A stretch of DNA of 64,000 bases from Calothrix anomala FACHB-343 (GCF_014696435.1 NZ_JACJQG010000014.1:1-64000); one strand, 5' to 3'; shown: positions 15,954-24,512, counted from the first letter of the stretch. Numbers and translations: made by a program. The notes: generated by a model not told the origin, from the letters alone.

Positions 15954-18401
15954 ATGGCATCGCCAAATATACTCCACAACGCCTACCTTCGCAACGCCTA
16001 CACCGATGCACCGCAACAGCACCCTAACTTAATACTGGGTAGTCTGCAACTGCTGTTCTGGCTTTTCTTCCGTCCTAAAGTATGGCGTAATCACCTCAAA
16101 CGCATTGACTCAACTTTAAAAACCGATACCGCTTTAATTACTTTTATAAGACAAGGAAAATGGCGGAATCTTGCACTTTGGCGTTTTCTCATGCAGGTAT
16201 ACCTCATTTTACCTATTCAGGCTAACTTATTGCTAGGTTTGGTTTTATGGGTATTAGGTGAACCAATTACAACTATAGTTGAGCAAGTGGCGTTTGGCGT
16301 GGCGTTTGGCGTGGCGTTTGGCGTGGCGTTTGGCGTGGCGTTTGGCGTGGTGTTTGGCGTGGTGGTAGGCGTGGCGTTTGGCGTGGCGCTAGGCGTCGTG
16401 CTGGGAGGCGTGGGAGCAGGCGTCGTGCTGGGAAGCGTGGCGTTTGGCGTGGCGTTTGGCGTGGCGGAAGGTGTGGCGTTTGGCGTGGCGCTAGGCGTGG
16501 CGCTAGGCGTGGCGCTAGGCGTGGCGTTTGGCATGGCGGAAGGCGCGGCGCTAGGCGTGGCAGTAGGCGTGGCGGTAGGCGTGGGTTTTACTATTAATTC
16601 ATGGCTACCGATCTTATCTTTTCCATTTCTCACAGTATGGAATTATTTACTTTATCGATTAGACAAAATACGTAATGGTAAAAGTCCCTGTGTATTTCGC
16701 TATCACTCTGCTTTCTGGGATGAATGGCAGCGTTTACATCTGCCTGGCTTAGATGAGTATTTGCTTTTAATCATCGAACATAACCCAGTTGAAGGAAAAA
16801 TCGCTTTAAAATACCTCAGTACTAGTCCCCAACGCTGGGCGGCTCAAGCTGCTCAAATTGAATTAAATATACAAGCACTAGAACGCTGTGCAGATGTGGA
16901 AGCTATCAGCCAGATTCATCACCGTCTGACATCTGGCAAACTGGAAAGCCCAGTTGAAAATCTGCTACGCATTTTCATTGACATTAGTGAGGATATGGAT
17001 GCTGCCCTCAAGCAAATAAGTTTTTATAACCAGCTTAAACTACTTAGCGCTGTTGCAGAGCGTTTAGATGTAAACTTGCAGGAAATTAGACGCAGTAACA
17101 ACAAATACGTCCCCCGCTTTTACCCTATTGCTCAAAGTTGGCTGAATATAATTACCAAGCATACAGAAGAACTGGATAAAGCCATCGAACTCCGACGAGA
17201 AATTGACAATCCCTACATTACTGGCGTACCACTTAACGAGCAACTAGAAATTTTCACGGGACGCATCAGTATTGGCTTACGCATTGAGCATTTACTTTTA
17301 GATCCCCGTCGCCCACCTTTGCTACTTTACGGTCAACGACGCATGGGCAAAACTTCTTTACTCAACAACTTAGGAAAAATGCTACCTAATAGCATTATAC
17401 CCATGTTTGTAGACTTGCAAGGCGCACCCGCATCAGCTAGCAACTATGCAGGTTTTCTCTACAACCTTGCAAGAGAAATGGTGAAATCAGCTAAAAAGCA
17501 AAGTGTTACGCTACCACCCCTAAACCGCGAAGCGCTAGCCTCTGACCCCTTTACTAGCTTTGACGAATGGTTAGATACAGTAGAACAGATACTCGACCAA
17601 AATACCGCTTTGTTAATGCTAGATGAGTTCGAGGTACTAGACAAAGCCATATCTAAAGGACGCTTTAATAAGCAAGATGTTTTGGGAATTTTGCGTCACT
17701 TGGTTCAACATCGTCCCCGCTTTCAGGAGCAAGATGTTCTGCAAATGCTGCGTCACCTTATCCAACACCGTCCTCATTTTCAGGAGCAAGATATTCTGGG
17801 AATGCTACGTCACCTCATCCAACATCGTCCCCGCTTCAAGGTGTTGCTAGCAGGTTCCCATACTATCGAGGAATATCAACGCTGGGCTAGTTATCTCATA
17901 AATGTGCAAATAGTGCATATCTCATACTTAAAAGAAGCAGAAGCGCGACAACTAATTGAACGCCCTGTGAAAGATTTTACTCTACGCTATGAACCTGACG
18001 CAGTTGAGCGAGTTTTACAACTTACCCGTTGTCATCCGTTTTTGATACAACTACTTTGTGCAGAAATTATAGCCCTAAAGAATGAGCAAGACCCCTCAGT
18101 ACGGAGATTGGCGACTTTAGCCGATGTAGAAGCAGCAATTCCCGAAGCTTTCAAAAGTGGTAGTTTGTTCTTCGCTGATATCGAAAATAACCAAGTAGAT
18201 GATAATGGTAGGACGATTTTACGCTTTATTGCTGCTCAAGGGGAAGGAGCGATCGCACCTCACGAAACCTTATCACAACAGTTTCCCCACGCTGCAACCA
18301 CCCGCAAGTTACTATTACAGCGAGAGTTAATTGAAGAAGTTGCTGAAGGCGATCGCTTTCAGGTAGAGTTGATTCGCCGTTGGTTTACTTTGGATAGGTA
18401 A
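15954..18401 (+). CDS. STAND ATPase with a long GxxxG glycine-zipper membrane repeat
   Basis: 815 residues. N-terminal region 1-105 includes two hydrophobic stretches (about 30-40 and 78-101). Residues 112-211 are about 25 repeats of a GVAF/GVAL tetrapeptide, giving glycine at every fourth position, a glycine-zipper pattern expected to pack as membrane helices. A further hydrophobic segment (about 215-235) follows, then a soluble region. The C-terminal half is an AAA/STAND ATPase: Walker A LYGQRRMGKTS (about 450-460), Walker B ALLMLDEFEVL, then a threefold 19-residue duplication QDVLGILRHLVQHRPRFQE, sensor KVLLAGSHT, and a winged-helix-like end. Possibly a membrane-acting signalling or conflict protein; this is inference. 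Confidence 0.78.
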   Translation: MASPNILHNAYLRNAYTDAPQQHPNLILGSLQLLFWLFFRPKVWRNHLKRIDSTLKTDTALITFIRQGKWRNLALWRFLMQVYLILPIQANLLLGLVLWVLGEPITTIVEQVAFGVAFGVAFGVAFGVAFGVVFGVVVGVAFGVALGVVLGGVGAGVVLGSVAFGVAFGVAEGVAFGVALGVALGVALGVAFGMAEGAALGVAVGVAVGVGFTINSWLPILSFPFLTVWNYLLYRLDKIRNGKSPCVFRYHSAFWDEWQRLHLPGLDEYLLLIIEHNPVEGKIALKYLSTSPQRWAAQAAQIELNIQALERCADVEAISQIHHRLTSGKLESPVENLLRIFIDISEDMDAALKQISFYNQLKLLSAVAERLDVNLQEIRRSNNKYVPRFYPIAQSWLNIITKHTEELDKAIELRREIDNPYITGVPLNEQLEIFTGRISIGLRIEHLLLDPRRPPLLLYGQRRMGKTSLLNNLGKMLPNSIIPMFVDLQGAPASASNYAGFLYNLAREMVKSAKKQSVTLPPLNREALASDPFTSFDEWLDTVEQILDQNTALLMLDEFEVLDKAISKGRFNKQDVLGILRHLVQHRPRFQEQDVLQMLRHLIQHRPHFQEQDILGMLRHLIQHRPRFKVLLAGSHTIEEYQRWASYLINVQIVHISYLKEAEARQLIERPVKDFTLRYEPDAVERVLQLTRCHPFLIQLLCAEIIALKNEQDPSVRRLATLADVEAAIPEAFKSGSLFFADIENNQVDDNGRTILRFIAAQGEGAIAPHETLSQQFPHAATTRKLLLQRELIEEVAEGDRFQVELIRRWFTLDR
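16289..16586 (+). repeat. 12-bp tandem repeat coding for GVAF/GVAL
   Basis: About 25 units of GGCGTGGCGTTT and close variants (GGCGTGGCGCTA, GGCGTCGTGCTG) lie within the ATPase gene. The array is strongly G+T biased on the coding strand, unlike its flanks. Near identity of neighbouring units suggests recent expansion by slippage; the antisense frame is also open and should not be taken as a gene. Confidence 0.9.
17673..17843 (+). repeat. Three tandem 57-bp units inside the ATPase domain
   Basis: Units at 17673-17729, 17730-17786 and 17787-17843 each encode a 19-residue segment beginning QD(V/I)L and containing RHL(V/I)QHRP. They lie between Walker B and the sensor strand, where relatives would be expected to carry one copy. 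Confidence 0.9.
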
Positions 18402-18436
18402 GCTAGTTAATCACAGGATGTTTACTAGATTTAGAA

Positions 18437-18560
18437 AAAGAATGAGTACGATCTGACTGAAATACAGGTAAGAGAAGCTCTGAGTTTTTATGCCGTAAAT
18501 AAGGAACAGATTGACGCAGCGATCGCTTCTGAGCAATCCTTGGAAATTGCTAATGCTTAA
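18437..18560 (+). pseudogene. DUF433-type antitoxin, C-terminal fragment
   Basis: A short frame without a start encodes about 40 residues including EYDLTEIQVREALSFY and ends at TAA 18558-18560. The segment matches the C-terminal part of DUF433-family antitoxins (a D-L-T-x-x-Q-V-x-x-A-L motif, as in the intact copy at 24581). Its 3' end overlaps the start of a toxin-like fragment (18554), preserving the usual antitoxin-toxin coupling. The 5' part is missing. Confidence 0.65.
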
Positions 18561-18667
18561 GCTTCATTTGGATGCAGATACCTCCAGTCAATCGCTACAT
18601 TCAGCATTGGTGTCTAAAAGCCTTAATGGTATGATATCAGGAAAATTTTGGTTTTTTCGCGCTTAAT
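18554..18667 (+). pseudogene. DUF5615 PIN-like toxin, N-terminal fragment
   Basis: ATG 18554 opens MLKLHLDADTSSQSLHSALVSK, the beta-1 strand and first acidic residues of DUF5615/Mut7-C-like PIN-family toxins. Similarity ends after about 25 residues and the frame then runs out to a TAA at 18665-18667, at the start of the next gene. This is a second truncated toxin in the island, again cut just after its first catalytic strand. Confidence 0.65.
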
Positions 18668-19109
18668 GATTCCTGAATTTGATGAAAATGGTAATCTACC
18701 ACCAGGTGTGCATTTTTGTAATTGGAATGAGTTGAAAGAGAGATTTGGATATAATCTACGCCGCCGCAACTTAATCAATGGAATTGAAGAAGTATTAACC
18801 TTACTCAAGGCTGCTAGATGTCGAACTGCATATTTAAATGGAAGTTTTGTGACATCTAAATTAAATCCCCAAGATTTTGATATGTGCTGGGATCGCGATG
18901 ATGTAGATGTTGAGTATTTGAAGAAAAATGCACGCTTATTATTAAATTTTTATAACAGTGCGGCACAAAAAGCTAGGTATGGAGGCGAAATTTATCCATC
19001 AGACCAACCTGTGGATGAGTCTATAATGTCAATAGAGTTTTTTCAACGGGATAGGCAGCAAAATCAAAAAGGCATTATAGCTATTAATCTATGGGAGTGG
19101 GAGCCGTGA
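18666..19109 (+). CDS. DUF6932-like nucleotidyltransferase-fold protein
   Basis: About 147 residues from ATG 18666 (an upstream in-frame TTG at 18648 is less likely; MIPEFDENGNLPPGVH is the characteristic N-terminus). The segment TAYLNGSFVTSKLNPQDFDMCWD has the G-S-x(n)-D-x-D arrangement of DNA polymerase beta-type nucleotidyltransferases such as MNT antitoxins and AbiEii-like toxins. Its stop overlaps the GTG of the next, XRE-type gene (GTGA, 19106-19109). The two genes behave like a toxin-antitoxin-type pair, but which would be toxic is not evident. Confidence 0.7.
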   Translation: MIPEFDENGNLPPGVHFCNWNELKERFGYNLRRRNLINGIEEVLTLLKAARCRTAYLNGSFVTSKLNPQDFDMCWDRDDVDVEYLKKNARLLLNFYNSAAQKARYGGEIYPSDQPVDESIMSIEFFQRDRQQNQKGIIAINLWEWEP

Positions 19110-19621
19110 TTAAAAATGAGCATGAATATCAAGTAAGTAAATCTTGGGTAGTAAAATTTCAACAAGCGATTATTAGTTTGTACCAAAATGAAGAGAAAAA
19201 GCAAAAAGATCCCGATGGTTGGCAGCTAATAATTGATTCTTATTTTGCTCAAATTAAAAACCTACTAGACGAAATCACTGAATATGAATCTCTAGTAGAC
19301 CACAATTCCCAAGAAATTTTAATTTTACAAAATTCCAATATTAGGCTTTCACAAATTGGTGAAATTCTCATTAAGGTCAGAATTGCTAAAAAAATAAGTC
19401 TCGAAGAACTGTCTGCAATTACTAAATTAACGAAAGAACAGATAAAAGAATATGAGGATAAAGATTATCAAAATGCTAGCTTTGATGCTGTAATCGAGAT
19501 AGCCGAAGCTCTGGGTATTAAATTACAACATTGTACTGTGGTGTCTGAAATTAATAATTTTCTTAGTAATGAACTGACAAAAATCCGGCAATTTGAGCAT
19601 ATTAGCAATCTCAGTGAATAA
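19106..19621 (+). CDS. XRE-family HTH protein, partner of the DUF6932 gene
   Basis: About 171 residues from GTG 19106 (an upstream ATG at 19091 lies inside the previous gene). The N-terminal half is helical and charged (HEYQVSKSWVVKFQQAI) with a predicted coiled segment near 45-65. The C-terminal part is a helix-turn-helix of the Cro/C1 type: IGEILIKVRIAKKISLEELSAITKLTKEQIKEYEDKDY, followed by FDAVIEIAEALGIKL. The 4-base overlap with the preceding nucleotidyltransferase-like gene argues for translational coupling. A role as DNA-binding antitoxin or autoregulator is inferred. Confidence 0.75.
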   Translation: MIKNEHEYQVSKSWVVKFQQAIISLYQNEEKKQKDPDGWQLIIDSYFAQIKNLLDEITEYESLVDHNSQEILILQNSNIRLSQIGEILIKVRIAKKISLEELSAITKLTKEQIKEYEDKDYQNASFDAVIEIAEALGIKLQHCTVVSEINNFLSNELTKIRQFEHISNLSE

Positions 19622-19669
19622 ATACTTAATCAGTAGGTCTGGGCTAATATTTCAAGCTATGTTAAGAAA

Positions 19670-19715
19670 TTTAACTGTAGGGTGCGTTATCGCGCAGCGC
19701 AACGCACCTTGAATT
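19670..19715. repeat. GTAGGGTGCGTTA interspersed palindrome
   Basis: A stem of GGTGCGTT / AACGCACC with a loop containing GCGCAGCGC. It is a common interspersed hairpin in cyanobacterial intergenic DNA. A decayed GGGGCGGGG-type tract follows at 19760-19790. Confidence 0.65.
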
Positions 19716-19868
19716 GAGTACTTTCAAATAAAAAAATACATAAATCCTATTAATGGGTTTTTGTCAAGGGCAAGGCAACCCCGCCCCTAGCAATAAACAA
19801 CCATCGGATGAACGCCAAACCGACTACAATATATACGCAACTCGCGCTTCCTTAAGGAGTATCCAGCA

Positions 19869-20537
19869 GTGCAGCCGGATTTATTAGGTTTGGAAATTAG
19901 CAAAGGAGAATTGAGACGCTTAACTGGGTTCGATCCAGAAGACGTTTTCCGACCTTCTATTATGGCAGACCGCGAGAAGCGATTAGGTTTTTTGATTAAT
20001 GAGGGACTGGTAGCGCTGGCGTTAACGCCGATTATTGTCGGGGGAATTTATGCGTTTATTATTCTGCCAGCTATTGGCTCTTCAATTAAATTAGGCATTC
20101 TGTTATTAATCTTAGTACCAATTGCGGTGATTGTGGGGCGATCGCTCTGGCGCAAGTTCACTTGTCCCCAAGGTTTAACTATCCTCTTAGATGAAGTCGA
20201 TAAATATCACGCTGTCATCAACGCTATCGATATTAACGATCAATTAGCCACATCAGGTAATAGTCAAAGCAGCATTGACGATCGCGATCGCGTTATCTCC
20301 GCATTACAACTGATTCGCGAAGATTTAGTTCGCGCTTTGAAAACCGAACGAATTTTACGTGATAATAAAAAATTGCTTGCTAACAATCAAGAGTTATTTG
20401 TCAATAATTTAGCTAATCTCCAAGCTTTGCAACAAAGCAATCAAGCGGGAGAATACGCGCAATTTCTCAATCAATCATTGCAAATTGCCTTGGATGTACA
20501 AGCAGAAATTAATAAATTACAGTCTCCAAAACGTTGA
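19869..20537 (+). CDS. Conserved two-TM protein with C-terminal coiled coil
   Basis: 222 residues from GTG 19869, with AAGGAG about 15 bases upstream. Two hydrophobic segments (about 41-65 and 72-92) are separated by a short loop. The rest is hydrophilic and helical, with a coiled-coil-like stretch (residues 135-220, rich in Leu, Gln and Asn). No known domain was recognised. It ends 5 bases before the ATG of the acid sugar kinase gene, so the two probably share an mRNA. Function unknown. Confidence 0.6.
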   Translation: MQPDLLGLEISKGELRRLTGFDPEDVFRPSIMADREKRLGFLINEGLVALALTPIIVGGIYAFIILPAIGSSIKLGILLLILVPIAVIVGRSLWRKFTCPQGLTILLDEVDKYHAVINAIDINDQLATSGNSQSSIDDRDRVISALQLIREDLVRALKTERILRDNKKLLANNQELFVNNLANLQALQQSNQAGEYAQFLNQSLQIALDVQAEINKLQSPKR

Positions 20538-20542
20538 CTTCA

Positions 20543-21880
20543 ATGACCAACAAACCGAAAATTATTGTTCTGGATGACGATCCAACAGGTTCCCAAACAG
20601 TCCACAGCTGTTTGCTGCTGATGCGTTGGGATGTGGAGACTTTACGCATCGGTTTGCAAGATGAATCGCCAATTTTCTTTATTCTCACAAATACGCGATC
20701 GCTTCCCCCAGAATCAGCCGCAGCTGTAACTAAGGAAGTCTGCCAAAATTTAAAAGTCGCTTTAAAAGCCGAAAATATTACCGACTTCTTGGTAGTTAGC
20801 CGTTCTGATTCTACCTTACGCGGACATTATCCCATCGAAACAGATGCGATCGCTCAAGAAATCGGCCCCTTTGATGCGCATTTTCTCGTTCCCGCATTTT
20901 TTGAGGGGGGACGCATCACCATCGATAGCATCCATTATTTAATTGTTGAGGGTAAACCTAAACCAGTACATGAAACTGAATTCGCCCGCGATTCTGTTTT
21001 CAGCTACCATCACAGTTATTTACCCAAATACGTAGAAGAAAAAACTCAAGGACAAATTCCTGCTGACTCTGTCACCCGATTTCTATTAGATGATATCCGT
21101 GCAGGTAGTTTGCAGCGATTGTTACAATTAACTGGTAATCAGTGCGTTGTTGTTGATGGCGAAATCCAAGCCGATCTCAACAAATTAGCAGCTGATATTT
21201 TAGCAGCCGCCAGTCAAGGTAAACGCTTTTTATTCCGCAGTGCTGCCAGTATCTTAACTGCTTTAGCTGCTTTACCTCCCCAACCCATCGCCGCCGAAAA
21301 TATGGCAGAGTATGTTCGTGATGGTAAACCAGGTGCAGTTATTGTTGGTTCTCATGTTAAAAAAACTACCCAACAATTACAAGCACTGTTGCAAGCAGAT
21401 GGTACTGTCGGCATTGAAGTGAATGTAGCGCGATTATTGGATGACAAAGAAGATAAATCAGATACATTACTTACGGAAATTTTAGCGACTATCCAAGAAG
21501 TACATGCAGGTGGTAAAACACCAGTAGTATATACCAGCCGTCAAGAACTAACTTTTGCGGATGTAAATACAAGGTTAGAGTTTGGTAGTAAAGTTTCCAG
21601 TTTATTAATGGATATTGTTCGAGGTTTGCCATCTGATATAGGATTCTTGATTAGTAAAGGCGGCATTACCTCAAATGATGTTTTAAGTACGGGATTGGCT
21701 TTAACTTCAGCGCGATTAATGGGACAAATCTTAGCAGGTTGTTCGATGGTGTTAACACCTATCGATCATCCCCAGTTTCCAAATTTGCCCGTCGTCTTAT
21801 TTCCTGGTAATGTTGGCGATGCTGAGGCTTTAGCAACAAGTTATCGGCGATTAACCAAAAAAGTGCAGAGTGCAGCGTGA
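20543..21880 (+). CDS. Four-carbon acid sugar kinase family protein (DUF1537)
   Basis: About 445 residues. The N-terminal substrate domain has IIVLDDDPTGSQTV, ILTNTRSLP and SRSDSTLRGHYPIE, diagnostic of the OtnK/DtnK/PdxA2-associated kinase family. The C-terminal nucleotide-binding domain carries GAVIVGSHVKKTT, FLISKGGITSNDVL and LFPGNVGD. The family phosphorylates four-carbon acid sugars such as erythronate and threonate. A class-II aldolase or PdxA2 partner is not nearby, so the pathway here is unclear. ATG 20543 is preferred over the overlapping TTG 20534. Confidence 0.85.
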   Translation: MTNKPKIIVLDDDPTGSQTVHSCLLLMRWDVETLRIGLQDESPIFFILTNTRSLPPESAAAVTKEVCQNLKVALKAENITDFLVVSRSDSTLRGHYPIETDAIAQEIGPFDAHFLVPAFFEGGRITIDSIHYLIVEGKPKPVHETEFARDSVFSYHHSYLPKYVEEKTQGQIPADSVTRFLLDDIRAGSLQRLLQLTGNQCVVVDGEIQADLNKLAADILAAASQGKRFLFRSAASILTALAALPPQPIAAENMAEYVRDGKPGAVIVGSHVKKTTQQLQALLQADGTVGIEVNVARLLDDKEDKSDTLLTEILATIQEVHAGGKTPVVYTSRQELTFADVNTRLEFGSKVSSLLMDIVRGLPSDIGFLISKGGITSNDVLSTGLALTSARLMGQILAGCSMVLTPIDHPQFPNLPVVLFPGNVGDAEALATSYRRLTKKVQSAA

Positions 21881-21933
21881 ATATTTTCACCACAATCTGA
21901 TATACTCTGCACTCAGTAGTTTCTGGGGTGAGG

Positions 21934-22011
21934 ATGTTATTGCCAACTGCAACTAATTTATTAGCGATCGTTGCTCAGATTATTCTTTCTCTTGTGGCGG
22001 GTGTTGTATGA
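21934..22011 (+). CDS. Tiny hydrophobic ORF coupled to minC
   Basis: 25 residues (MLLPTATNLLAIVAQIILSL then VAGVV), a single potential transmembrane helix. GGGGTGAGG lies immediately upstream of its ATG. Its TGA overlaps the minC ATG in ATGA (22008-22011), whose own upstream region has only a weak ribosome-binding site. This may be a leader peptide or small membrane protein translationally coupled to minC. It is too short to judge from composition alone. Confidence 0.4.
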   Translation: MLLPTATNLLAIVAQIILSLVAGVV

Positions 22012-23117
22012 CTTCTGATTCTGCCAATTTAGAGTCCAATTCTGCAATTCCTAATGCAGAAGCCCAATCTCACCTTTCGCCTAGCGAGTCAAATTCTATT
22101 CTCCCTGACACAGAGTTAAATTCTGTGCTGCAATTTTTAAAGGCTAATGCACCATTAAATGCAGATAGCCTGGAAGGAGAGCAAAATTCTCTGACTACTG
22201 ATGGGGAAATAAAAAAAGACAACCCAGAAGGTGAGAAAAGTTCTGTAACAACAGATGCAGTCGAAAATTCCGCAAATCCTGAAGGGGAAAAGCAAGCTGA
22301 GGCGAATTCTCAGTTAGATTCGATTTCCGCCTTGTCTGATTTAAATACCCTAGATTTAGTACCCCCAGAAAATAAAGTCAAAAATAATATTCAAGTTCAA
22401 TGGAAAACACAGGAGGGAAAACTTTTATTAATTTTACCCACAGAAGCCCAAGTACCCGCCGCAGACTTTAGCTGGTATGAAATTTGGCAACAAATGCGCC
22501 AACGCCTACAAGCCGATCGCTTTCGGGTAGCCAATACACCAGTACATCTGCTGGCGAAAGACCGCTTGTTAGATAGCAGACAACTGCAAGAACTAGCTGA
22601 GGTCTTAAATGAAGTCCAACTCCAACTAAAATCTGTAGCTACCAGTCGCCGCCAAACTGCGATCGCAGCTGTGTCTTCTGGTTATTCTGTAGAACAACTA
22701 CAACCAGAAAGTTCTCTGAGTTCCGAAACCAAAGCCGCACCTACTCCCTTAGCAGATGCTTTGTATCTGGAAATGACAGTACGTTCGGGAGTAGAAATTC
22801 GTCATCCCGGTAGCGTCATCATCTACGGAGATTTAAATCCAGGTGGTAGCGTAGTAGCAGATGGAGATATTTTAGTTTGGGGTCGGTTACGCGGAGTCGC
22901 CCATGCTGGTGCAAGTGGTAATCGGGAATGTCTGATCATGTCCTTGCAAATGGAACCTACCCAATTGCGGATTGCAGACGCCGTAGCTAGGGCACCAGAA
23001 AAATCGCCTACCCAGTTTTCCCCGGAAGTAGCGCATATCACACCCCAAGGTATTCGCATCGCTAGGGCGATAGATTTTTCCCGTAACCAATTAAATCGGA
23101 TGAATCTAGAGCCGTAA
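22008..23117 (+). CDS. minC: Septum site-determining protein MinC
   Basis: 369 residues, longer than E. coli MinC (231) because of a low-complexity Ser/Asn/Glu-rich N-terminal extension of about 120 residues. The MinC N domain follows (about 125-205, with IQVQWKTQEGKLLLILP). The C-terminal beta-helix (about 245-345) has SGVEIRHPGSVIIYGDLNPGGSVVADGDILVWGRLRG split across its turns, the MinD-binding and dimer region. MinC inhibits FtsZ assembly away from mid-cell. It is first in minC-minD-minE, with gaps of 44 and 33 bases. The start overlaps a 25-codon ORF. Confidence 0.92.
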   Translation: MTSDSANLESNSAIPNAEAQSHLSPSESNSILPDTELNSVLQFLKANAPLNADSLEGEQNSLTTDGEIKKDNPEGEKSSVTTDAVENSANPEGEKQAEANSQLDSISALSDLNTLDLVPPENKVKNNIQVQWKTQEGKLLLILPTEAQVPAADFSWYEIWQQMRQRLQADRFRVANTPVHLLAKDRLLDSRQLQELAEVLNEVQLQLKSVATSRRQTAIAAVSSGYSVEQLQPESSLSSETKAAPTPLADALYLEMTVRSGVEIRHPGSVIIYGDLNPGGSVVADGDILVWGRLRGVAHAGASGNRECLIMSLQMEPTQLRIADAVARAPEKSPTQFSPEVAHITPQGIRIARAIDFSRNQLNRMNLEP

Positions 23118-23161
23118 GTAATTACTATAATTTCTAAACCCTAATTGAGCGTGTTTCGATC

Positions 23162-23968
23162 ATGACTCGCATTATTGTCGTTACCTCCGGTAAAGGAGGA
23201 GTGGGTAAAACCACAGTTTCCGCAAACCTGGGCATGGCTATAGCCAAAATTGGGCGTCAAGTAGCCTTAGTTGATGCAGATTTTGGTCTGAGAAATTTAG
23301 ACTTGCTGCTAGGACTAGAAAACCGCATTGTCTACACGGCGGTAGAAGTTTTAGCCAGAGAATGCCGTTTAGAACAAGCTTTAGTCAAAGATAAGCGGCA
23401 AACTAACCTCGTACTGTTACCAGCCGCCCAAAATCGCACCAAAGAATCAGTCACCCCCGACCAAATGAAGTTATTGGTAAACGCACTGGCGCAAAAGTAT
23501 CAGTACGTAATCATCGATAGCCCAGCAGGGATTGAAATGGGGTTCAAAAATGCGATCGCACCCGCCAAAGAAGCCTTAATTGTCACCACCCCGGAAATTT
23601 CTGCTGTCCGCGATGCTGACCGCGTAGTCGGGTTATTAGAAGCACAAGGAATTAAGCGAATTCATCTAATAATCAACCGCATCAGACCCGCAATGGTGCG
23701 AGCCAATGATATGATGTCTGTTCAAGATGTTCAGGAACTTCTTGCCATCCCCTTGATTGGCGTCATCCCTGACGACGAGCGTGTAATTGTTTCTACCAAT
23801 CGTGGCGAACCTCTGGTATTATCTGATACCCCATCCTTAGCAGCTACAGCCTTTGAGAACATTGCACGGAGATTAGAAGGGGAATCTATACCTTTTCTTG
23901 AACTAGACTCAGTTCACGACAACATCTTTACCCGGTTAAGAAAATTGTTGTGGACAAAACTTGCATAA
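23162..23968 (+). CDS. minD: Septum site-determining ATPase MinD
   Basis: 268 residues, the standard length. The deviant Walker A is SGKGGVGKTT (residues 9-18), followed by switch regions DADFGLRNLDLLLGLENR and IDSPAGIE (Walker B-like). The C-terminus ends in an amphipathic membrane-targeting helix (FTRLRKLLWTKLA). MinD binds the membrane as an ATP dimer, recruits MinC and is released by MinE. It sits between minC and minE on the same strand. Confidence 0.96.
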   Translation: MTRIIVVTSGKGGVGKTTVSANLGMAIAKIGRQVALVDADFGLRNLDLLLGLENRIVYTAVEVLARECRLEQALVKDKRQTNLVLLPAAQNRTKESVTPDQMKLLVNALAQKYQYVIIDSPAGIEMGFKNAIAPAKEALIVTTPEISAVRDADRVVGLLEAQGIKRIHLIINRIRPAMVRANDMMSVQDVQELLAIPLIGVIPDDERVIVSTNRGEPLVLSDTPSLAATAFENIARRLEGESIPFLELDSVHDNIFTRLRKLLWTKLA

Positions 23969-24001
23969 CTATATCCTTCCGTCTCCGCAGACCTATTAGC
24001 A

Positions 24002-24310
24002 ATGATTCTCGAACTTTTAGAAAGACTTTTTTTTCGCGCCCCAGATACCAGTCGGACGCATGTTAAACGTCGCCTGCAATTGGTAATCGCCCACGATCGC
24101 GCTGACATCGATCCCCAAAAATTAGAAAAAATGCGACAAGAAATTTTAGAAATTGTCTGTCGCTATGTGGAAGTTGATACAGAGAACCTAGAGTTTTCTC
24201 TAGAAAGTAATCAACGAACCACAGCCTTAATTGCTAACTTACCCATTCGTCGAGTTAAAGAAGCAGAAACCACAGAGGAATTAGAAAGCAGCGAAACCAC
24301 AATGCTGTAA
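24002..24310 (+). CDS. minE: Cell division topological specificity factor MinE
   Basis: 102 residues. The N-terminal membrane/MinD-contact helix ([11 protein letters not shown]) and the anti-MinCD segment with AKRRL-like [16 protein letters not shown] precede the C-terminal topological domain ([17 protein letters not shown]). A short acidic tail is extra. MinE stimulates MinD ATPase and drives oscillation. Last gene of the min cluster. Confidence 0.94.
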   Translation: MILELLERLFFRAPDTSRTHVKRRLQLVIAHDRADIDPQKLEKMRQEILEIVCRYVEVDTENLEFSLESNQRTTALIANLPIRRVKEAETTEELESSETTML

Positions 24311-24401
24311 TTTTTTATTAAGTATTGTTTGATTTTATGGCTATTAGCTCACAGCTAATGGCTAGTACGTTTATGCGAAAATCAAAATTTCTAAAATCGT
24401 T

Positions 24402-24512
24402 ATACTAATACCAATTTGAAAAAAGAATGCGAAAGATGGTAGGGGCATGGCACTGCCATGCCCTCTAGAATATATTGATGTGTCGCAACCATTATTTGAA
24501 TTGGTATAATAA
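24402..24512. mobile_element. MITE-like element with ATACCAATTTGAA ends
   Basis: A stretch of about 110 bases is bounded by inverted copies of ATACCAATT(T)GAA and TTGAATTGGTAT. It carries an internal hairpin GGCATGGCACTGCCATGCC. It is non-coding, between minE and the DUF433 antitoxin gene. Confidence 0.6.

Noticed and set aside
16217-16633. 138-codon antisense ORF (ATPNATPSATP repeat)
   Set aside because: It is the complement of the GVAF 12-bp array inside a well-supported ATPase gene; low complexity explains the open frame.
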